A stretch of DNA of 64,000 bases from NCBI GenBank assembly GCA_021442155.1, contig CM038221.1:30533906-30597905 (forward strand). The letters run 5' to 3'. The stretch's first letter is position 1. Every line of letters begins with the position of its first letter. Below, piece after piece: positions 36,200 to 47,660 of the stretch. This stretch comes from Cymbidium sinense. Its lineage: Eukaryota; Streptophyta; Magnoliopsida; Asparagales; Orchidaceae. Under the pieces are notes generated by a model, which was given only the letters and a program-made list of their open reading frames with translations, had not been told where the DNA came from and did not search any database. Position numbers and translations under genes: made by a program.

Positions 36200-38010
36200 C
36201 TTTGGGTTGAGTTCGACTGACCCAAACCCATTGGGTCAGGTGCACCACATCCCTTGGTGTCCAAATGGACCACTAAGAGGATGTCAAGTGGTCTTGAGTT
36301 AGAATATGATAAAATTCTAAGTGAATTTGATCATAGGTTACCCTTTGACCTAGAAGTAAAATGGTCATTTGGCTTTTATTTTGATTTGGGTATATTTGGA
36401 ATGATTGAAAAATGGGTTGTGCCAATTTTCAATGAATTTGGAGTTTTTTTGATATGATTTGGCTCATGTTGACCCATTTAGGTCAAAATGGGTCAACTTG
36501 GGTCAAGTTGACTAATTGGTCAAATTGGGTCAAACCATGGGTTTGGTTAAGTTTATATGACCATTTTGAGCGGTTTGGTATCATTGGTTTGGTTCAAATT
36601 GGTTTATATTTGGTTTTGGTTCATTTGATTTCATTTAGGTCAAATAGGTCAAGTTGACCAATTTGATCCATTTGACCTAATTGGGTTAGGTCATGGGTTG
36701 GTTTGGGCTTGGTTGAACATTTGAAATGTTTTACAACTTTGGTTCAATTTTATTTTAGTTAAGTTTCAAGTTGATTTGACCTTTTAGGTCAAGTTGGGTT
36801 CATTGCCAATTGGGCTAGGTTGGGTCTAGTTGGCCAATTGAGGCTTTGGTCAAGTTTAGCAAGTGATTTAAAATGAATTTGACCCATTGGTTGCAATCAA
36901 TTTGGCTTAGATCAAGATTTGACACATTTTGACTTTTTAGCTCAACTTGGGTCAACTTGGGTCAAGTGGCCAATTGGGCTAGGTTTGGCTCAAATGATGA
37001 CTTGGTCAAGTCCAATCATTGATCATGAATTGGTTTTGATCAATGGTTTCAATCAATTTGGCCTATGGTGGATTTTGGCTATTTTGGGTTTCATTTGGGT
37101 TAAGTGTTGACTTGGTCAAAGGCTAGGTTTGACTTGGTTTGACCCAATTTGAGTGATTGATCATCTTATGATGATTGTTGCTCACAATGTGAGGCTTAGA
37201 TGGCTTAGTTCAATCCAATTTGGGTAGGATTAGAATTTGGCTAAAAAGGGTACTTTTAGGTCACTTTGGGTCAAGTGAGCCTAAGTGGGTCAATTGACTT
37301 GATCAAGGCTTGATTCAAGTTTGGTTGAACTCACATATGAACTTATGATTGAAATATAAATCCATTTGCAAGTGATTTGGAGTCAAATGGGTTTTGATTC
37401 ATTTGACAATTTCAAGTTCAAACTATGGACATGAGTTTGATTTGGGTTTGAGTTTTGAATTTAGTTTTTGTTTGATGATTGAACTTTGTGTTTATATTTA
37501 GATTCACGATTGAAGGATTGATTGAATCATGAAGAAAATCGAAGGGTTTGGATTGATTTGAGTTTGATTTGGCAAAGTTCAAGAATTTGACTTGAAAGGG
37601 TGTGGGTTGGATTTTAAATTTATATTTCATTTATATTTGTGAATATAAATGAAAATATAAATGGGTTATGAGAAAATCTCATATTTGAATTGATTTGGAT
37701 TTGATTTGAGCTAAGTCCATAATATGAATCAAGATGGCTTAGGAAATATTTTGGATTTTGAATTCAATCATGTGTTTCAATCATTTGGAATTGATTCCTT
37801 ATTTAAGAAAATCCATTAGGTTAGAGTTGGTTCAAGATTTGATGGAATTAATTTGAGCTAAGTCCATAGGATGAAATCAAAATGGCTTAGAAATGTTTTG
37901 GATTTGAATTTGAAGTTGATTTGAATTTGAGGTTGATTTAAATTTGAAGTTGATTTGAAGTTGAAGTTTGACTAGAAAAAAGGAAGTAAGGATTTGGTTC
38001 AAGTTATAGG
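36200..38010. repeat. GGTCAA/TTGGGTC-rich degenerate block in LTR 2
   Basis: Inverted counterpart of the TTGACC-rich block in LTR 1. Words such as TTGGGTCAA, GGTCAAGTTG and TTGATTTGG recur irregularly for about 1.8 kb. Confidence 0.75.
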
Positions 38011-38202
38011 GTAGCCAAGTTTTCCTAACACCCCTAAGGCATAACCTATTCCTATGGCTAACTCTTCTAAGTCTCTAGGGTTAGGTTAAGTGTTCACCTA
38101 ATCACTGGAAGTGTCTTAAGACTAAGGAACTCTTAATGTCTAAGAGGAATCCTATGCTTAAGATGAAGAGGTTGAAAGTTCACTCCAAAAGTGAGGTCAA
38201 CA

Positions 38203-38207
38203 GATGT
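38203..38207. repeat. Target-site duplication GATGT, right
   Basis: Follows the GGTCAACA terminus of the LTR and matches 30,736-30,740. Confidence 0.85.
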
Positions 38208-40687
38208 GATGGCACTTACCCATCTTCTTCCTCTTAAAAAATATCTTAGAGCAATGGTGATGAAACAAATAAAAGTTTGACTGAGATGCATGAAGGTAGA
38301 GGGCGGTCAACCCTGTGCAATGGCAAAGATGGTTTACAATGTGATATGCCATAAGTGGTTGGGGGTCTCTGCTAGTCGGTAGGGGTGGTTTTGAATTATT
38401 TTAACATTTTTGGGGATTTTATATAAATAAATTATTCTAGCTCCCAAAAATGATGGGATCAAAAATAATTGTTAAAGCTATCTTACAAAATCCTAAGAGA
38501 ACTTTAAATGGATCTAGAAAATAAAATGGTAGTTCACCTTACATATAGTGGACAATAATAATTGTGCCAATGATCGGACTACTTTTAGCTCTTCTCCTCT
38601 TAATTATAGCAGCTTACTCAAGGAGCTTTTGAGTAGAAATTGCTTATTCAATTGATATCCCCCTTCTCTCACATTAAAAATCCTCTCACAATTATATTTT
38701 GTAGAAAGATAAATCCATTAATGGATATAGTGAGCCCACCTATGTACTTTGGCTGGTGTGGAAGGTGAAAGCAAAGTATCCTAAAGCATGCAAAATGCCT
38801 TAATGGAAAGCGAGTGACTTGGAGAGAAGAATTTTAAATGGGTTAATAGAAGGTTGCATTATTATTTTACTTTAGCACAAAGAATATAATTTTTGTGTCA
38901 TATTTGGCTAACAGAATAACAAAATTACTAAAAATGTTTATTATCTTTCTATTGATATCAAAATCTTAATATTTCAATAACAAATGTGTAAATTTTTCTC
39001 AAAACAAGAAGATAAAGGGGATTATTTTATGAAATAGAAAACCACATTAAATTTAGTACTTATAACTTTTGAAATTTGAATTTTAACTTTTCTAAGCTCA
39101 AAATTGCAAAGTTAAATTTTGAAGAGATAACATAACTTCCCTATATGTTATAAATATCAAAGCTATCTTAAATATTTCAACCACAGCATCAATATGAATT
39201 ATCATATACTAAAGTAATGATCATAACATAAATATTAATTAACATTTTATGTGATATAATTTCCACATTTTATTTCATGAAGTGGAGAGTAGTAATCGTA
39301 ATATTAATTGAAAACTTGGAAAAATGCTTCATACCTTACCAAGTAGGGGGCACTTATATAAGCCCTTACCCTTGTTATTATCATTATTATGTCACTATTA
39401 TTTCACTAAGGTGCCATCTTTATTGCTTTCGAGCATGATGAGCTTGAGAATCTTTTCTTAAGTACTAATGAGTACAAAATTAGGATTTATTAAAGTAACT
39501 AAAATAATAAAAATATAATCTGGATAAATTCATCAAAAACTTCAACAAAAATAGCCTTTGGGTTGTCTCACTCATGCATATATTCCTCTTTAAGGATTCT
39601 TTAAAAAATCTCCCATTCATTAACTTCATTAATGAAAGCATCCAATGATTATTAGGCCTCTCTTTAGAGCAAACATTTAAATTCTTAATAGTATTTGTTG
39701 ATATCAAACTTTTACAAAATAAAGAATCAATTCAAAAAAAAAGTTAAAGTCTAAAAGGAAAATAAAACTATAAAATACCTACTAAATAATTTTCTTATTC
39801 TTTAGATGCCATCTTAATTATCTTTTTGCTGCATAATAATTACCAATGCATGAATTTTTTTTTTTTTTTGTCTCTAGAAATGAAGCATAATCAACCACAA
39901 GAAGCCTAGGCTGCTTGTGCTGTAGAAGCTTTATTGTCCTTATCTTAATTAGCCACTCCTTTAATTGTTTCATGAAGAGAACTTTACATTTGATTCCTTA
40001 ATTTTATTATGCAAGTTAATAATCTTAATATAGTTGAAAAGAAATTAAGCACAAGCTCCCTTAAAAGTTTTGATAGTAAACATGTGCCCAAGCCTTTTAC
40101 TCTTAAAAAAATAAATATAAATGAGACTATAGTTTTTGAATTTACATTAAACTAAAAAAATTAACATATCTACCAAATCAATCATAATAAAAGTACAAAT
40201 CATCATAATAAATCAAGTTAGGGTACACATCTGCTTCTATAGCTCTAACGATGTACTATTTAATATTTAAATCACACTTCTTCTTGAATAACTTTATGTT
40301 CTTCTTAGTATTAAAGACATCAAACTTCAACTTTATTTTTATCAAAAGTGTCAAAATTCTTGATTAAGGTGACATTCATATTCTAAAGAGAAGATGAGAT
40401 CACAAAAATAGAAAAACAAAAACCATAGGAAACCAAAAACCTAAGAATGCACAAAAGAATCTTTTCAATATAAAAGACCTTATTTATAAGAAAAAGGTTC
40501 AATTTCTTTACATCCACTTGCATATTTGTTGTTTTAACTTCATCTTGAAAATATGAAAATTGGTATTTCAGCATTTTGTAAAACTCAAATAATGTTCTTT
40601 ACTTTAACTAGTCAAACCTTAATAAGAAATGATTTTATAATAAAGGATGACTTATTAGTAAACAATAATTTATGCAATTAGACCAAG
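38208..40687. other. Unassigned 2.5-kb segment between two LTRs
   Basis: AT-rich DNA unlike the rest of the window. Open frames on the minus strand at 39,480-39,707 and 40,383-40,574 do not resemble a family I know, and I saw no splice structure that would join them. It is probably older relic DNA in which solo LTR 2 and the Tat-like element landed. Confidence 0.4.
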
Positions 40688-40879
40688 TGTTGACCTCACT
40701 TTTGGAGTGAGCTCTCATCCCCCTCTTCTTAGATTTAAGAATCTTCTAGATACTAAGACTTCCCTAGTCATATGATACTTCTAGCACTTAGGTGAACACT
40801 TAACATAAGCCTAGAGACCTAGAAGGGTTAATCATAGGATTAGGCTATGCCTTAGGATTTAGGGAGATCCACTTACCCT

Positions 40880-42560
40880 ATAGCCTAAATCCAATCCATG
40901 TTCACCCTCTCAAACCAAGCCTCAAACTCAATTCGAACATCAAATCCAAATCTAAATCGAATGATTGAAATCTATAACAAATTCCAAAGTCAAATGATTG
41001 AATCCCATGATCAAATCCAAAATCCTTCCTAAGTCCTTTGAATCAATTTCATGAACTTAGCCAAAATCCCTCTCAAAATCAATTGATTTTCTATAAATCA
41101 ATTATTCCTTCAATTATATTCCTAAATAAAAATCAAATCTACATTCAAATGATCAAAACTAAATCAAATCAAATCTAAAAATCCAAATCTAAACCTTTTA
41201 AATCAATTCCATAAGCTTAGCCAAATTTGCCTTCAAACCACTTCAAACTCAAATGATTTTCTTATAAATCAATTATATCTTCAATCATCTTCCTAAATAT
41301 AAATGAAATATACATTTAAATCATCAAAACTAAATCAAAATCCAAATCTAAACCCCTTGACCCAACTCCATGGACTTAGCCAAATTCCTTCATTCTAAAA
41401 TCTAAATTCAATTGATTTTCTCATAAATCAATTATTCCTTCAATCATCTTTCCACATATAAATGAAATCTACAATCATAAAGCCAAACCAAAATCAATCC
41501 AAGTCAAACCCAAGTTAACCCTTTTGACTTGAAATATTCAAATGAACCAAAACCCATTTGAACCCAAACCAATTGCAAATAAACATATATATCAATCTCA
41601 AATCCATATATAAACTCAACTAAATCAAACTCAAGCAAACTAAACCCAATTGGTCCACTTGACCCAAAGTGGCCAATTTAACCTATTGGAGCCAAGTTCC
41701 AATACTTCCCAAATTGGACTGAACCAAGCCTACCTAAACCTGTTATCATGATTGTTGATCACCCTAGGTTGATCAATTATCATAAATTGGGCCAAACTAA
41801 GTCAACTTGGTCCTTTGACCAATTCAATCTTCTTAACCCATATGAACCTAAACTAGCCAAATTTCAACCTAAGCCAAATCCTTTGAAATCAATGATTCAT
41901 ACCAACTCAAAACCAACATTTGAACATGACTTGACCTTCAATTGAGCCAAACCTAACCCAATTATCCCTCTTCACCCAGGTTGACCCTATTTGACCTATA
42001 TGGCCAAAATGGGTCAAAGAAAAATCTAAATCAAATTGATTGCAACCAATGGCTCAAGTTCATTCCAAATTGATTGATGAACTTTATCAAAGCCTCAATT
42101 AAGCCCAATTGACCCAATAGACCCAAATGACCTATTGAACCTAACTTGACCTAAAGGGTTCCAACCTAAACCCAATCAAATCTAAATTCAACTCAACCTA
42201 AGCCTGTAACTTATTCCAAATGATCAACCAAGTCATGACCCAAGCCAATTTGGCTAATTAGGTCAAACTAGTCAACTTGACTCATTTGACCCAAATGACC
42301 TCAAATATGCAAAAATCAAATCTAAGCCAAATCAAATCAAATTAATGATACCAATACATCTCAAATGATCATATGAACTTGACCTAACCCTTAGTTTGAC
42401 CCAATTCAACCAATTGGTAAACTTGACCCAACCTAACCCAATTTAACTCAAATGAGTCAAATTGAGCTAACCAAATGAACTCCAAATGACATGAAATTTG
42501 GCCTAACCCACTTTTAAATCATTTCAAATATGGTCAAATTAAATCTAATGCCAAATGACC
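40880..42560. repeat. TTGACC/AACCAAA-rich degenerate block in 5' LTR
   Basis: Same cryptically simple block as at 13,950-15,420. The open frame 41,748-41,945 is a translation of these words and is not preserved elsewhere. Confidence 0.75.
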
Positions 42561-44900
42561 ATTCAACTCTTGGGTCAAGAATTTTACATGAGACAAATCA
42601 CCCATGTAAGTGGTCATTTCCATTCCTTGGCCACTTGGCACTCTCCCATTGGTCCATTTAGGCTCATAAGACACTGCCCAACCTGACTTAAAGGTGGTTG
42701 GGTTAGCCATGACCCAAGGGGAGGTGAAATTACCTCACCTCCCCCATTGGTGCACTTGAAATGCCAAGGACACCCACTAATCCCCCTAGGCAGCCACCTC
42801 CCAGCTTTGGCCAACCAAACAGAGCCACCTAGGATGATTCCCTGTCATCCTTGACCTCCACCGATGGTCAGACGATCACAAAGAGCCAAACTCAGCCCAT
42901 CCATCCGATCCAAGGGATGAGGGGGTATATCCCCCTCATTTCGACCCTAATCAAGCAGCCAAGCATTCAATGAGCTAGAAAACCCTAAGGAGAGTCCCAC
43001 AGAGCTTCCTAAAGTGTTTCTCAAGCTCCCTACAAACTCCATTGTCAGTTTCCTTTAAAGTCAAAACAAGGCAACCTTCCTCTCATTCTTATTTGCTCAA
43101 GGCTCAACCAAAGTGCAATTAACTTTGCACACACCATCATTGGATCTAGTCGAGCAAAAATGAAACATTCCCCAAGCTTCTTGATGATCAGAGGGTGGAC
43201 TTAGATTAACGTTGGCCTCTTACACTTTGGATATTAACCTTCCAAGACAACCACCTCAAATTGGAGCTTGTGTTGATCAGTAGGGCCTCGTCTCCACTAG
43301 ATGAAGCTTCCTCAATCAGATTTTCCACTGATCTTGAGCTCCGTTGAGGTATGCCATTGAAATCGACCTTGGGTGAAAATTTTGTTGGAGCTTTTTGAGG
43401 AAAACTTTCAACCCTATGATCTTAGCCATTGGATCCCTTTAGATCCTTCATGTGAAGGTGTGGGATCTGAGTGGAGTTGATCTGAGCTCGGGTGAGCTCA
43501 GATCACACAAGCAATGGTGGACGGATTTTGTCCCCCCTTGCTCGCGTAATAATAGATCACTCATTGCCCGTTCCATGTGATTGAAATGGATGGTCATGAT
43601 TAGATTCATTAGAATTATCTGATTTCATCCTTTAGCACCGTGGAATTAAACATGGTCGTTCGATCTTAGATCGAACGGTGCACGAGAAAGCGCATTTCAT
43701 CACCGCCATGTAAGCGCTGACTAGGATTATGTTTAAAAAACTAATCCTACAATGCCACGTGATGCCGATGGGATTAAGGGTTAATTAGGCTTAATTAATG
43801 TATTTTAATGGCTAAAATTTGTAAAAATCATTACTAATTATAGAAAAAATAAAAAATTATAAATAAATACTCTTTTTAATGATGTTTTAGAGGAGAATTT
43901 ATTAAAATTGTTCGTAATTAATTTTGAATAGTAATTAAAGCTTAATTAGGATTTGATTACAAAGTTAATTAGATTAATTACTCTTTAATCACTTGAGCAA
44001 TTAACCCTAAATTTTGTGGGTTAATTTAATGGGATGACCTTTGCCTCCTATGATTTTCTTGGGATTTATTGCTTAGGAAAATTGACTAATCAAGCTTTAA
44101 TTACTCCCTTATGTTAATTAATCATTATTTAATCCCATGAATAATAATTAATTAATTAATTAAGTTGTTAATCATTGTTCAACTGTGAATGAACTCATGG
44201 GATAAGGTTAGGGCCTCCTTCCTAATTTATTTCTCTGAGTCCATTTCATTAATTAAATCAATCAAGGCTTAATTAATTAATTAAACTACCTAATTAATTA
44301 AATTGAAATCATAATCATGTCAAACTTTAATTAAGTGAATATCGGATAGGTATTTAATAACCTAAAGGAGTTTAATGAAATTATGGCTAGTTCATATGTA
44401 TGGGAAAATTATAAGAGTAACTAATTAAGTTTTTTAGCTTAATTAACCATTAATTATGAGCCAATTGCATTAGCTCCCTTTTATTTCTTAGGATCATTGC
44501 TAATTTAATTTCCAATTCACATGCATATCATGTTGGCTCATAATTATTTGGATAATTACTTTAAGGTGACATAAGAAAGGGTTAATTAATGTATTTAATG
44601 TAGGTTATAACCTAATTAACTCATAAAATTAATTTAATCACATTTCATTAAATCAAATGAATTAACAAACATGAGAAGGGGTTAGGGTCAGTAAACATTT
44701 TCTTTCATCCTTAAATCAAATCAAAACCTGAAATTAAAAATAATACTAAGGAAGATGATTTTCTCTAAATAATCTTATTTGATTTGATTATCCTTAGGAA
44801 TTAGTTTGGTTGAGTGAATCACATGCTTATATTTTATTGTTCTCTTTCCAATCATGTTAAATTTGGTATGTCATTTGAATTCATGCATCCATCTTCTATT
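42560..44900. other. Unique part of 5' LTR
   Basis: Collinear with 15,420-17,450 of LTR 1, including the GC-richer stretch near 42,650-43,750. No gene or RNA is seen. Confidence 0.5.
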
Positions 44901-45098
44901 TGTGCTTGTCTTTCCTTCCAAAAATAAGAACTTGAGCTAGCGCCTGATGGAGGAAAGTCGGATCCAATGGAATTCATAGGTATAGGAAGAAGCCCCATCA
45001 AATAGAGATTTTTTTTCTTTCGGGTTGGAAGAGGAATTCCTGGATGGGATCACACATGAGGGTCAAAAAATTTTGACACCAATCATTTTTTAATTGAT

Positions 45099-45163
45099 GA
45101 GTAGAGACCCAGAAACAGGTTCATGAATACCATCAATATCAACTGGAGGGGAAACAATGAAGG
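45099..45163 (-). pseudogene. psbA: Chloroplast psbA fragment (photosystem II D1)
   Basis: Read on the minus strand, about 50 bases encode PPVDIDGIHEPVSGSLL. This is the very conserved D1 segment following the first membrane helix, where plants have Arg instead of His after GI. About 12 more bases upstream are also similar. The fragment is only some 5% of the gene and has no start; similarity ends abruptly at both sides. It is an inactive transfer of plastid DNA, possibly via the mitochondrion. Confidence 0.85.
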
Positions 45164-45720
45164 TACTTCTTCTTTGAAACTTTGTTCGAGAAAACCTTAC
45201 AAAAAGCTACTCTTTACTCAAGTTCCTAGTAAGGACCAACCTTTCATTGATTCATTCTTATCTTATTTTCTATTTGATTTTTGATTTTCATTACTCCTTC
45301 AAACCTCCCCTCCACCATTTATCCATTGCCTCTAACAGAGTGCTTCTTGTTCTCTTCCATCGGTTGGAGATAGGGGTTCCCAGTTGTTTTAGGACTTATC
45401 ATCTATTTGAGCTCACCTGCCCAGCATGGCATGCCATCACTCTTCTGTTGTGAACTCTGTTTCACTCGTTCATTCAGTTGTTAGTTCTTGTCCCCTTTGG
45501 GTTTGACTTTTAGAAATCTTATTGTTCCAACAATCAATATAGAATATGCTTTATTCTCCAAGAGCTAGTATTTTGGTTTCCCTCGGTCACAAAAATGAAA
45601 GAAATAGATTCTTTAGAATTAGAAAGGCATTCCATTTCATAAAAAAATCCTTCCTTGATGTGAGCCACTCCGAAGGCTTCAAAAGAAAAGGATCTTATTA
45701 CTTCGAAAGAATTGAACGAG

Positions 45721-45754
45721 GAGCCATATGAAGTGAAAATCTTAAGCAGAGTCG
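45721..45754 (+). ncRNA. Degenerate group II intron domain V-like segment
   Basis: GAGCCATATGAAGTGAAAAT closely matches the 5' half and tetraloop region of the organellar group II intron domain V (typically GAGCCGTATGAGGTGAAAAT). The 3' half (CTTAAGCAGAGTC) has drifted and would pair poorly. The preceding GAGGA context is also usual. It suggests that an organellar intron end is part of the insertion; it cannot splice here. Confidence 0.5.
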
Positions 45755-46173
45755 TAAAGAAAGTACAGACTTCAAAGATTCATGCATTCTTAGGTACAGT
45801 AGATCATACCGCAATGTCCATGTCTTACTTATCAAAAAGAAGACCTTTGTTACCGTCACTTGCTTGCCAGCAAAGAAATAAGAAACCTTCTCCTGCTTCT
45901 ATTGCCTCGATTTGCTACCCAAAAGGTATCTATAAACTACAAACTGAAAGGAGTCAACTGAAACTCAGGAATAATCATTCACTCTGTTTGTGCCATATGA
46001 CTATTCCTACTTGACTTGTTAAGTCAATCAGTTCAGAAGAAATAGTTAAGTCAGTTGGTCTCGGGGCTTCTATGACCATATTGAGGAAGGAGACTAAAAA
46101 AAGGGTTGTGAGAATTGTTATGGATGAAATTATCAAAAAAATTTGGGGATGGACCACAAGCTTCATGCTATAT

Positions 46174-46177
<4 letters not shown>

Positions 46178-46219
<42 letters not shown>
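46178..46219. repeat. (CT)n microsatellite
   Basis: 21 CT dinucleotides near the right edge of the organelle-derived insertion; absent from the other LTRs. Confidence 0.95.
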
Positions 46220-46221
<2 letters not shown>

Positions 46222-46469
46222 GCATGTAGCTTTCTTTTCTCGTGGGGAGCTTACTTTACTTTACTTCATTTTTTATTTAATTTAATATAGGTGTGGCTAT
46301 TATCACTATTAAATCTAAATTTATTTTTCAAAAGTTTATAAATGAATAATAATATATGTTATGATGTTAGTTGTAAGTACATAAGAAATGCATGTGCTTA
46401 TAGCTTAAGTGTGTGAATGTTGAATTCACTTTCCTCTATTCATGTGTTAATTTATATAAGATTGAATGG

Positions 46470-47250
46470 CAATGGTTACATAGTCTAGACATCCTGGGAA
46501 TATGAGGCTTTAGCTACCCCCAAGGAGGTCATTTGATTACCACACTTCCCTAATTTAACAATGGCATGTACCCATTTGATTTCATTCATATGCATTTCAA
46601 CATTAGAATTTGGGTAGAGCTTTCATTCACATACATAAATGATTCAATCACATAAAAAATATAATCTTCGCTTGGTTTTCTTTCCTTCATTTATGTATAT
46701 ATTCATGCGTATTTAAAAAAAAGCAAGTATATAGTCTAGACATCCCAAGAATACGAGGCTTTAGTTAGCCCCAAGAAGGTCATTTGATGACCTCACTTCC
46801 CTAGTTTAACAATGGCACATACTTGTTTATGTTTTTATACATATGTATGTATATGTGATTAATGAATGAAAATCCCCTTTTATATTAAGATTGCATGCAT
46901 TCATAATTGACTAAGTGGTTGAATTAATTAGCCATATAATTTGGAGTTTACTTCCTATGTTCATGTAGATGACTTTACATATGTTTGAATGCAAATGGGT
47001 ATGTAGTCTGGACATCCCAAAAATAGGAGGCTTTAACTAGCCCTAAGGAGGTCACTTGATTACCTCATTTCCTTGGTTTAACAATGGCACGTACCTATTT
47101 AATTTCATTCTTATGTCTTCTTGTATAATAATTTGGATAAAGCTTTAAATTAATATGTTTAAATAATTCAATCAAATAAAATATAAATTCTAAACATACA
47201 CATATATTCATCATCTAAGTGTGTTAAAATATGTTGCATGTATAGATACA
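46470..47250. repeat. Three ~250-270-bp tandem repeats in 5' LTR
   Basis: TAGTCTAGACATCC/TAGTCTGGACATCC recurs at about 46,480, 46,732 and 47,004, each time followed by GAGGTCATTTGAT or a close variant. It is the counterpart of the 249-bp repeats in LTR 1. Confidence 0.75.
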
Positions 47251-47660
47251 CTTAGGATTAAATCATATGCATGTTATATGTGATGAAAAGGAATGATTTA
47301 ATATATAGCATGTGATGGTAATTCAATTAAATTAATCTTAAGAAGCATTTCATATTGAACAGGATCATTTAAGGTGAACCTAAACTTAAGATTAATTAAA
47401 TCATTTAATAAGCCATTCACTAAAGAGAACGAAATTAAATTAATATGCTTTAGAAAGTGGCTTAAGGTAGGGATGAAAGAGGGCAATTCTTTTTCTTCTC
47501 TTTATAACACTTAGCTGCTAAGTGTAAATCAAATAAAACAAAAAAAACACAAATTAAAATTCTCAAATCAATTAAATAACTTTAAGTGAAATCAACCCTT
47601 CATGTTAAATTAAATCTTTCTATACTTAGAAAAGCCTACAACTCTAATGCCTAGCAAAAT

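Larger units (their letters stand above)
30741..38202 (-). mobile_element. Solo LTR 2 (7.5 kb), inverted
   Basis: Reverse-complement copy of the LTRs at 13,756-20,981 and 40,688-51,790. It starts TGTGGT and ends GGTCAACA, so on the minus strand it runs TGTTGACC to ACCACA. GATGT flanks both sides and no internal sequence or primer site is attached. It has only one copy of the ~250-bp module and carries a ~50-base extra segment after its first 15 bases. The length is 7,462 bases. Open frames within it translate low-complexity repeats (for example 36,454-36,657) and are not genes. Confidence 0.85.
44900..46273. mobile_element. Organelle-derived insertion (chloroplast/mitochondrial) in the 5' LTR
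   Basis: LTR 1 and LTR 2 are continuous here, but the 5' LTR has about 1.37 kb of unrelated, less AT-rich DNA in place of some 60 LTR bases. Its composition differs from its surroundings. It contains a psbA fragment (45,099-45,163) and a group II intron domain V-like segment (45,721-45,754). Such mixtures occur in plant mitochondrial genomes, which take up chloroplast DNA, so a mitochondrial origin is likely but not proven. The right edge holds a (CT)n run. Confidence 0.75.

Noticed and set aside
36454..37110. Open frames rich in Trp, Gly, Leu and Val inside solo LTR 2
   Set aside because: They translate the TTGGGTCAA-type words of the low-complexity block and are not open in LTR 1 or the 5' LTR.
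45546..46014. Open frames within the organelle-derived insertion
   Set aside because: They overlap the group II intron-like segment, are short, and match no organellar protein I recognise apart from the separate psbA fragment.
46072..46290. Open frame with a Ser-Leu run after the organelle insertion
   Set aside because: The Leu-Ser run is the (CT)n microsatellite; the frame crosses the insertion edge into LTR sequence.
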